Source of the DNA: Prevotellaceae bacterium
GTDB taxonomy: Bacteria > Bacteroidota > Bacteroidia > Bacteroidales > UBA932
NCBI GenBank assembly: GCA_031258915.1
Contig: JAIRMD010000108.1
Coordinates: forward strand, 1-7,049
DNA length: 7,049 bases
Direction of reading: 5' to 3'
Position numbers and translations under genes: made by a program. Position 1 is the stretch's first letter. Each line of letters starts with the position of its first letter. The notes below the pieces were generated by a model. That model saw nothing but the letters and a program-made list of their open reading frames with translations. It searched no databases and was not told where the DNA came from. Positions 1 to 6,500 of this stretch are shown here, one piece after another.

Positions 1-1584
1 GGGTTATTGCTGGTGGCCTACTTCGGGCTGTTTGCGCTGGTTGGCTTCGCAAGTCAGCATCTTGCCGTTTTCCGGAAAAAAGACAAGGCTGCGGCCAAGA
101 AGCCCGGCAAAAAAGCGCAGCCGCAGCCGCAACGCCAAACGGACAAGCTGTTCGTGAAGCTGCTGGCCTACGGCCTTGCAATTTTTGCAGCGGGCTACGT
201 GCTGGCGGTGCTGATATGGCCCTACGCCTTAGTCAGCCCCCTGAAGAATGTGGTGGCTGCTTTCCAGAGCGCATCCCACATTAATCACTCCATCCGCCAA
301 AACTTTGAAGGGATTATGCAGTGGTCGAGTGCGCTGCCGTGGTACTACACGCCCAAGTTCATCCTGATGTCCTCCCCTGTGGCGGCTATCGCAGGGGCGC
401 TGATCTACCTTCTGGCGGGAGGGCTTAAAAAGGCGAACAGGCTCACCACCTTCATCGTATATTTTTCCTTTATTTTTCCGGTGTTCTGGATTATTTACTC
501 CAACGCAAACGTTTACGGCGGCTGGCGCCACTCGCTGTTTGCGTATCCGCCCATAGCGGTGGCGGCGGGTCTCGGGTTTAGCGCCCTGAGAGACGCCGCT
601 AAGCACAAGCTCCTAAAGGCGGCCTGCACCGCCCTGCCCCTGCTGCTGCTGGCGCCCCCGCTCGCCTTTATCGTACGAAACCATCCCTACGAGTACGTTT
701 ACTTCAACCGCTTTGCGGGCGGCGTAAAGGGAGCCATGGGGCGCTACGAGCTGGACTACTACTACCACTCGGCGCGCGAAGCAGCGGAGTGGGTGCGGGC
801 AGACGTGGAAAAGAACGGTGCGCCCGACAGCACGCGCAAGGTGCAGGTGGTAACGTGGCACCTCCCCTCCGTGAGCTACCCCCTCCGCAAGGATACCGCC
901 AACTTCTCAGTGGGTTTTATCCGCTGGAACGAGCGAGGGTACAAGGATTGGGACTACGCCATCTTTGTCGTGACGGGAGTAAACCCCGAGCTGCTGCGAA
1001 ACAAGCAAGCATTCCCGCCAAAAAATACCGCCTACAGCGTCGACGTCGATGGCGTGCCCATCTGCATCGTGCTCAAGCGCGAGGACAAGTCGGACTACTA
1101 CGGGCATCAGGCCATGCAGCGGGGAAGGGTGGACGAAGCGGCGGCGCACCTCCGCAAGGCGCTGGAGTACGACGTGTACAACGAGCAGGCGCTGGATGAC
1201 CTCATCAACCTGTACTCGCGCACCGCTGCGCAGGACTCTGCGCTGAGGCTGGCGCAGCACTGGGTAAAGTTTAACCCGGGAAACTCCGTCGCGCTCAACC
1301 ATCTGGCAACGCTCTACTTCGACAAGGGAGACATGTCGAACGCTCTCCTTACGGCAAACGCCATCACAAAGCTCAACTCCAGCGACATCTCGGGCTTGTG
1401 GATTGCCGCCAACGTGTACGCGCGGGAGAATAACCCAAACGCCGCGCTGCGAAACCTGAACAGAATACTGCAAGTGCGCGGCAACTTTAAGCCTGCCTAC
1501 CAGCTCATGGCGCAGCTGTACAGCAACGCCGGAAACCACCAGCAGGCGCAGCGCATCATAGAGGCAATGAATAGCATCAAGTGA
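1..1584 (+). CDS. GT39-like (GT-C fold) membrane glycosyltransferase with C-terminal TPR repeats, 5' partial
   Basis: This is probably an inner-membrane glycosyltransferase that uses a polyprenyl-phosphate-sugar donor. The frame is open to the left edge (GGG TTA precede the TTG at 7), so the start is outside. Counting residues from that TTG, hydrophobic membrane segments lie near 1-20, 50-72, 120-140, 145-165, 178-193 and 203-223. A basic Lys/Ala/Gln-rich loop (about 24-47) separates the first two. The motif NVYGGWRHSLFAYPP (168-182) and the stretch HPYEYVYFNRFAGG (226-239), followed by GRYELDYYYHS, recall bacterial PMT/ArnT-like GT39 proteins. Residues 250-358 look like a soluble periplasmic domain. 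Residues 361-520 form about four to five TPR-like helical pairs, such as GRVDEAAAHLRKALEYD, perhaps for partner binding. The catalytic acidic residues of the first periplasmic loop would lie upstream, so activity and substrate cannot be judged. The family call is fairly secure and the substrate unknown. Confidence 0.72.
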   Translation, partial: GLLLVAYFGLFALVGFASQHLAVFRKKDKAAAKKPGKKAQPQPQRQTDKLFVKLLAYGLAIFAAGYVLAVLIWPYALVSPLKNVVAAFQSASHINHSIRQNFEGIMQWSSALPWYYTPKFILMSSPVAAIAGALIYLLAGGLKKANRLTTFIVYFSFIFPVFWIIYSNANVYGGWRHSLFAYPPIAVAAGLGFSALRDAAKHKLLKAACTALPLLLLAPPLAFIVRNHPYEYVYFNRFAGGVKGAMGRYELDYYYHSAREAAEWVRADVEKNGAPDSTRKVQVVTWHLPSVSYPLRKDTANFSVGFIRWNERGYKDWDYAIFVVTGVNPELLRNKQAFPPKNTAYSVDVDGVPICIVLKREDKSDYYGHQAMQRGRVDEAAAHLRKALEYDVYNEQALDDLINLYSRTAAQDSALRLAQHWVKFNPGNSVALNHLATLYFDKGDMSNALLTANAITKLNSSDISGLWIAANVYARENNPNAALRNLNRILQVRGNFKPAYQLMAQLYSNAGNHQQAQRIIEAMNSIK

Positions 1585-1586
1585 GG

Positions 1587-1730
1587 GAAGTTAGGAAGTT
1601 ATAGAAGTTAGGAAGTTGTAGAAGTTAGGAAGGTATAGAAGTTAAGAAGTTATAGAAGTTAGGAAGTTGTAGAAGTTAGGAAGTTATAAAAGTTAAGAAG
1701 GTAGGAAGTTGTAGAAGTTAAGAAGTTATG
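1587..1730. repeat. 17-bp degenerate tandem repeat array (GAAGTTAGGAAGTTRTA)
   Basis: Six uninterrupted 17-bp units run from 1587 to 1688 (starts at 1587, 1604, 1621, 1638, 1655 and 1672). Two shortened units follow (1689-1703 and 1704-1713), then a last full-length variant (1714-1730). Each 17-mer is itself an 8+9 doublet of GAAGTTAG and GAAGTTRTA. Variation is limited to a few positions: AGG or AAG, TTA or TTG, and GTT to GGT. The array starts three bases after the glycosyltransferase stop codon. Because 17 is not a multiple of 3 and the unit contains TAG and TAA on both strands, all six reading frames are closed within two units. It could be a slipped-strand microduplication, an intergenic repeat family or a transcription/translation insulator. 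The sequence does not decide between these. Confidence 0.92.
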
Positions 1731-1801
1731 TTACGCAGTATGATTTTGCGATAGCCTGCGTCTATCTGCGATTGGCTACGCCGAGCTCCGCTACGTTCCT
1801 A

Positions 1802-1818
1802 ATTCCCCGTAGGGGAAT
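1802..1818. repeat. Perfect hairpin ATTCCCC-GTA-GGGGAAT
   Basis: A 7-bp perfect stem closes a GTA loop. No T-run follows on either strand, so it is not a good intrinsic terminator. The core CCCGTAGGG recurs in the hairpin at 1858-1870. The pair may mark one dispersed intergenic repeat family. Confidence 0.65.
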
Positions 1819-1857
1819 AATATCAATAGAAAAACGGTATGCCCCCGCTTCCCCAAT

Positions 1858-1870
1858 AGCCCGTAGGGCT
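1858..1870 (+). terminator. Small hairpin AGCCC-GTA-GGGCT, possible weak terminator
   Basis: A 5-bp GC-rich stem with a GTA loop is followed on the + strand by TTAATAGTTTT, an interrupted T-rich tail. It is the best candidate terminator for the glycosyltransferase transcript, but it lies about 275 bp past the stop codon and the stem is short. It may equally be a second copy of the repeat seen at 1802-1818. Confidence 0.25.
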
Positions 1871-1906
1871 TTAATAGTTTTACGATAGCCTCATAAATTG
1901 GTGGTG

Positions 1907-1951
1907 CAAAAAACCTCATTTACACCTCATTTTAATAACAAAACAACCTCA
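1907..1951. repeat. 45-bp direct repeat, copy 1
   Basis: This is identical base for base to 1994-2038, with an offset of 87 bp. It begins CAAAAAACCTCATTTACACC and ends AACAAAACAACCTCA. The flanks diverge immediately on both sides. It contains three CCTCA motifs at 1914, 1925 and 1947, spaced 11 and 22 bp. Confidence 0.93.
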
Positions 1952-1980
1952 AAAATTTTGAATTTTAAATTCTAAATTTT
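1952..1980. repeat. AT-only near-perfect palindrome between the 45-bp repeats
   Basis: The arms at 1952-1965 and 1967-1980 pair at 13 of 14 positions around a central T. The composition is almost entirely A/T. A 12-bp direct repeat AAATTTTGAATT overlaps it (1953-1964 and 1974-1985). Possible roles are a bidirectional terminator or processing site, a protein-binding palindrome, or a deletion-prone cruciform. With no GC in the stem core, terminator strength would be low. Confidence 0.75.
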
Positions 1981-1993
1981 GAATTGTTTGCGC

Positions 1994-2038
1994 CAAAAAA
2001 CCTCATTTACACCTCATTTTAATAACAAAACAACCTCA
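1994..2038. repeat. 45-bp direct repeat, copy 2
   Basis: This is the exact second copy of 1907-1951, with CCTCA motifs at 2001, 2012 and 2034. A further CCTCAT occurs beyond it at 2068, in the context CAACAACCTCATT, which resembles the repeat's end. Perfect identity over 45 bp of non-coding DNA points to a recent duplication or active maintenance. Confidence 0.93.
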
Positions 2039-2182
2039 GTAGCAGATGAATATAGCATAAACAACAACCTCATTAAATTAAATGGCTTGTAATCAGCAAT
2101 AATCCTTGCCGTATCGCGCAATTTATGGCGCTATCCTATCTTTTTAAGGCGTTAGCGAGTTCGCTTCTCAACTTTCAAGAGC

Positions 2183-3415
2183 TTACGCTTTTTGCAGCAG
2201 CCAGTCCGCAACGTTCAGCTTGCGAATACCGTTGTAAACGGGGGCAATATCAATATCCATTGTCAGCAGGTATTTCGGGTTTGAATCTTTGATTGCGTTA
2301 AGCGAAGCGAGCTCGCGCTCGAGCGTTTCGTCGGCAATGGTAGTCCATGCCACCTGGTAGTAGGAAGTATAGCCATCGTGGTCGGTGGCCACAAAATCTA
2401 CCTCTCTGTCGCCGATTTTGCCAACGTAAACCTCCCTGTATCTTCGCAGCAGCTCCAGATAAACAATATTTTCCAGCCAGCGCGAGCGGTCTTTTCGCAT
2501 GTCGCGCTTTAGCCGGACTTTGCGGAAGCAGGGGTCAACAAGGTAGTACTTATTTAGGGTTTGCAAAAGCCCCTTACCTTTAATTTCGTAGCGGGGAGCC
2601 TTATACAGCAAAAACGCATCGCAAAGCGCATCCAAGTATCGCGCAACGGTTTTATGGTCAACTACTGTTCCGTTGGTGCGCAGCGTATCGGAGATGGAGC
2701 GTGGCGAAACAAACGAGCCAACCGAGTCGAATACAAAATCTATAATCTTGCTAAAGTCGTGCTTATCTCTAATATTTAGCCGGACAAAAATGTCTTTTTC
2801 AATAATGGCATTCAGCACGCTTCTTGCAAATCCGTTGGCCTGCTCTTCGCTGATAATTTTTTGCTTATGGTATTCCGGCACACCTCCTTCGAAAATGTAA
2901 TTCCCCAAACTTTCCATTTTCGACAAGTTTGGGGATTTGGATAGCATGATGCTGTAATACTCAGCAAATTGAAGTGGAAGTATTGAAGTTTCGATATATC
3001 TGCCCGTAAGCAGGGTAGCCAGCTCTCCCGAAAGCAGGTAAGCATTTGAGCCGGTAATATATACGTCGCAATTTTTCTTAATAAACAGGCTATCTACCAG
3101 CCGTTGAAACTCCTTTACATTTTGCACTTCGTCAAGAAAAATGTAGTTCATTCTGTCGGCAACGAGCTTGTTTTTGATGTGGGTATGAATTTGAAAAATA
3201 TCTCCGAGCGCCTGCGTGTCCAAATCTTCAAAGTTGTAGAATTGAATTTGCTCCTGCGCAGCGCCGGTTTGCAGAAGCTCGTCGGCAAACATTTGTAAAA
3301 GCGTTGATTTCCCGCAACGCCGCACGCCTGTAATGACCTTGATGATATTCTGATCTTTCAAATCGCGCAGGATTTGCATATACTGTTTTCGCTCAACCAG
3401 CTGCTCTGTTTTCAT
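2183..3415 (-). CDS. AAA-type ATPase with C-terminal DUF4143 domain
   Basis: This is a complete 410-residue cytoplasmic P-loop ATPase of the AAA_14/DUF4143 type, a family that is widespread but of unknown cellular role. The Walker A motif is GVRRCGKST (30-38). Walker B is YIFLDEVQ (91-98). A sensor-like TGSNA (121-125) and LTGRY (136-140) follow, and GGVPEY lies at 177-182. A winged-helix-like segment (about 217-272) leads into DUF4143, with LVDPCF (292-297), RWLENIVYLEL (312-322), REVDFVA (337-343) and YYQVAW (352-357). The last three resemble the restriction-endonuclease-like fold, but the usual catalytic lysine after the Gln is absent, so nuclease activity should not be assumed. The length is normal for the family. 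The ATG at 3415 places the P-loop at the usual distance from the N-terminus. It has no Shine-Dalgarno, which is normal in Bacteroidetes. The gene is visibly AT-richer than its neighbours, suggesting separate acquisition. Confidence 0.9.
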   Translation of the reverse strand: MKTEQLVERKQYMQILRDLKDQNIIKVITGVRRCGKSTLLQMFADELLQTGAAQEQIQFYNFEDLDTQALGDIFQIHTHIKNKLVADRMNYIFLDEVQNVKEFQRLVDSLFIKKNCDVYITGSNAYLLSGELATLLTGRYIETSILPLQFAEYYSIMLSKSPNLSKMESLGNYIFEGGVPEYHKQKIISEEQANGFARSVLNAIIEKDIFVRLNIRDKHDFSKIIDFVFDSVGSFVSPRSISDTLRTNGTVVDHKTVARYLDALCDAFLLYKAPRYEIKGKGLLQTLNKYYLVDPCFRKVRLKRDMRKDRSRWLENIVYLELLRRYREVYVGKIGDREVDFVATDHDGYTSYYQVAWTTIADETLERELASLNAIKDSNPKYLLTMDIDIAPVYNGIRKLNVADWLLQKA

Positions 3416-3447
3416 TATGTTGGATTTATGCTACAAATTCCGGATAA

Positions 3448-3480
3448 CAAAGGTAGCAAAATCAGCTATAGATTAAAAAC
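3448..3480 (-). promoter_or_regulatory. Candidate Bacteroidetes-type promoter for the ATPase gene
   Basis: Read on the minus strand, TACCTTTG (3455-3448) matches the Bacteroidetes -7 consensus TAnnTTTG exactly. A GTTTT stretch (3480-3476) lies 20 bp upstream, in the position of the -33 element, where TTTG is expected, so it is a degenerate match. Transcription would start near 3440-3445, giving a 25-30 base leader before the ATG at 3415. This supports independent transcription of the ATPase despite its position 119 bp behind the regulator gene. Confidence 0.45.
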
Positions 3481-3534
3481 AGCCTGCAACAAAATCTCCC
3501 TCCTGCACGCAGCCGGCGCAGCGCAAAGCCACCG

Positions 3535-6500
3535 CTATTCGCTGACCCCCAGCAGGCTGCTTGGCGAAATGTTGAAGCGCTTGGTGAAGCAGCGGGTAAA
3601 ATATTTGGGGTCGTTGAATCCCACCTCGTAGGCTATCTCCGAAATATTCATGCTTCTGGTAGCTCTGTTCTTGATGATGAGATCGTGGGCAACATTTAAG
3701 CGGTAGCTACGGATAAACTGGTTTATCGACTGGCCAACAAGGTGTTGCATTTTTTTGTTGAGCAAGCTTTTGCTTACGCCCATGGCGGCTACAAAATCGG
3801 CAGCCTCGTAGTACGAATTTTTGTAGTTCCCCCGTATCACCTCCAGCGCCTTGTTGACAAATTTTTTGTCGCCCGATTCCTCCTCCATTTGCAGCGTCTC
3901 TACCTTCATGTTGCCTGCAAACTGCTGCTGCAGGCGGCGGCGGTTGCCCAAAATGCCGGTTACTCTGGCAAGCAGCAGCTCTTCGCTAAACGGCTTTAGC
4001 AGGTAGCCATCTGCGCCGGTGCGGTAGCTGTCTATGCGCGCCTGCTGGCCGGTTTTTGCGGTAAGCATAAGAAAGGGGATGTGGGAGATGAGGAAATTTT
4101 CTTTTACCTTACGCAGCAGCTCCATCCCGTCCATAACGGGCATCATTAAATCGCAGACAATAAAATCTACGCTGCTCACGGACAGCACGGCAAGGGCTTC
4201 GGCTCCGTTGGCGGCTTCCAGAACGTTGTAGTGGTCGCACAGGATGGAGCAAATGTAGCTCCGCATGTCTTTGTTGTCCTCCACCGTAAGGATGGCGAGC
4301 TTTCCGGGCAAAAAGTGGGGCGGCGCTCCGGCAGCATCCGCCGCCGGTACGCCTGCGCCAACGCGCGGAAACTCCCCGCCGGCGCTCCCTTCGCGCAGCA
4401 CGGGCAGGGTGATGCGGAATGTGCAGCCGGACTGCCGGTTGTTCTTTGCCCTGATGCTGCCCCCGTGCAGCTCGGTTATTTGCTTGGACAGGTACAGGCC
4501 GATACCTGTTCCGCTTTGCCCGTATCCGGAATGCTCGGCGTGATTTTTCGACTGGTAAAACCGCTCAAAAACTTTCTCTATATCCTCCTCTGCTATGCCC
4601 GCTCCCGTATCTTTAACGCCAACGTACAGCAGCTCTTTCCGTGTTTGCCGCTCCGTAAGGGTGGCGACGTAAAGGCTCACCGTCCCTCCGCCGGGGGTAA
4701 ACTTAATCGCGTTGAAAAGCAGGTTGGTCATGACTTTCTGCATGGCGTCCCTGTCAAACGATATTTCGGCCGACGCCATGCGGTAGAATTTCCGGATGCG
4801 AACGTTGCGCTCTGCGGCAAATGCCTCAAATGGTATGAGCAGCGAATCCATCAGCCCGGTAAAGCTGTTCATTGTCTTCACCAGCTCCATGTTTCCGGAC
4901 TCTACCTTGTGGAAGTCCAGCAGCTGGTTTACCAGCGAGAGCAGGTACTTGGAGTTGCGCTCCACAAAGTTGAGCTGCTTTATCACCTGCGGATTGCTGC
5001 TCAGCTTGAGCGCCTTTTCGATAGGCCCTATGATGAGCGTTATCGGGGTGCGGAATTCGTGCGTAATGTTGGTAAAAAACGACAGCTTGTCTTCGGTCAG
5101 CTCCTGCACCTTTTTCGACATGCTGACCAGCTGGTTTTTTTGGCGGGTAATTTTTTCGTTTTGCTGCATCAAGGTGCTGTTCTGGTCTTCGAGCGCCTTT
5201 GTTTGATTTTCCAAAATGAGCGTTTGCTGCTTAAGCTCGTGCGTCCGCTCCTCCACCGTGCGGTGGAGCACCTCCTTTTGCTTTTTGAGCGTGTATATAT
5301 GCCGCCTGTAGAAGTATATCGCGCCGCATGACATCAGCGCAAGCATGGCAAAGATAAACCGGCCTGTTTTGTAAAAAAACGGGGATACGATAACCTCCAG
5401 CTCCGTTACGGGAGCGCTTTCGGCAGCGGCCTTTGTGGGGATATACTTCACCTGAAAGGTATATTTTCCCGGCGGGAGGTTGGTGTACCCTGCAAACCGG
5501 CGCGTAGCGGGCGTTTCTACCCACTGCTCGTCAAATCCTTTTAGCCGGTAGCAGTAGGCGGCGGTGGCCTGCGGCGCGTAATCCAGCGCCGAAAACTCCA
5601 GCGAAAATGATTTGTCGCGCTCGTGCAGGCGCAAGGTGCGGGCAAGCGCTATGTCGGCGTCTACGTAGCCGTTGCCGGGAAGAATCTCTTTGTACGCCAC
5701 GCTCAGCTTGGTCAGGGCAACTTTTCCGGGGGCATTCCGGGGGATGCTGTAGCTGGGGTTTACGGCAACCAGCCCGTCCAGCCCGCCAAAATACAGCTGC
5801 CCGCTGCGCGAACGGCAGTAGGCGTTCCAGTAGAACTGGTTGCCCGGCAGACCATCTTCCCTCGTATAGTTGTCAAACCGTCCGGTGGACGGGTCAAAGC
5901 ACGACAGCCCGTTGTTGGCGCTAATCCAGAGGCAACCCTTGTCATCCTCCAGCATTCCTCTTATGTTGTTATTTATTAGGCCGTCCTGCGTGGTGTATGA
6001 GGTAAAGCTGTCGAATCCCTTTTCGTTTGGCGCAAGCCTGTAAACGCCATATCCGTTGCTGCCTATCCACAGCGCTCCGTCGCTTGCCAGACAAAAGCAG
6101 CATATCTTCTCTATCAGCATAGAGCTGGGGTCGTCCAGCTTATACTTCAGGTACCTGTACTGAAACGTATCGCCGGAGCGGGAGCGTAAATCCACCACGT
6201 ACACACCATCCATGCAGCCCATCCACAGCCTCGCCTGCCGGTCTGCAACAGCGCCGATAGCGCCGTATATTCCCTCCGCAGCACGGTTGGCAAAGGGAGA
6301 GATGAGCCTTCCGGTGGCGGATTCGTAAAAGAAAACGCCCAAGTTGCTGCCAATCCACATGCCGCTGTTGATAGAATCGTAGTAGAGCGAGCCGATAAAG
6401 CTGGCGGAAAACCCCGAATGTGTCTGCGGCGTAATATACTTTAGCGCGGCGCGTTCGGGGCGGTGCAGGTCGAGCAGGCTGACGCCGCCGCCCCACGTGC

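Larger units (their letters stand above)
1585..2182. other. Gene-free, repeat-rich convergent intergenic region
   Basis: This spacer lies between two convergent stop codons and contains no credible coding sequence. Short frames exist, such as an ATG at 1728 that stops after eight codons, but none is longer than a few dozen codons. It is AT-rich and built almost entirely of repeats: a 17-bp tandem array, two CCCGTAGGG hairpins, a 14-bp dispersed repeat with one mismatch (1744-1757 and 1878-1891), a 45-bp direct duplication and an AT palindrome. The last roughly 110 bp before the ATPase stop show only weak small hairpins, for example AGCGA-GT-TCGCT at 2154-2165. I see no tRNA, rRNA or riboswitch structure. 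Confidence 0.8.

Noticed and set aside
907..1539. Open frame of 210 codons on the - strand opposite the glycosyltransferase
   Set aside because: It is a shadow of the TPR and soluble-domain coding sequence, with a biased Val/Arg/Gln composition and no domain.
1587..1730. CRISPR array
   Set aside because: The 17-bp units are contiguous with no unique spacers, the unit is far too short and no cas gene is present.
1889..2072. Replication or plasmid iteron origin
   Set aside because: The phased CCTCA motifs and AT palindrome invite this reading, but there is no replication initiator gene, no DnaA-box cluster was recognised, and the surrounding genes look chromosomal.
2154..2165. Terminator hairpin AGCGA-GT-TCGCT after the ATPase stop
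   Set aside because: The stem has only 5 bp and a two-base loop, which is sterically poor, and no T-run follows directly on the minus strand.
2183..3415. Defence-system or toxin-antitoxin ATPase
   Set aside because: No partner toxin, antitoxin, nuclease or methylase lies beside it. DUF4143 ATPases are widespread without an assigned role, so a defence call would be unsupported.
3485..3530. Intrinsic terminator for the regulator gene
   Set aside because: On the minus strand a TTTTT run follows GCAGGCTG, but the only upstream partner (GCCGGCTGC) pairs poorly, with mismatches and bulges. No stable stem was found.
4231..5331. Long open frame (366 codons) on the + strand, antisense to the regulator's kinase and linker region
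   Set aside because: It lies wholly opposite the strongly motif-supported kinase and receiver coding sequence. Its translation is rich in Arg/His/Leu/Val with no recognisable domain. Long antisense frames are common opposite GC-rich genes.
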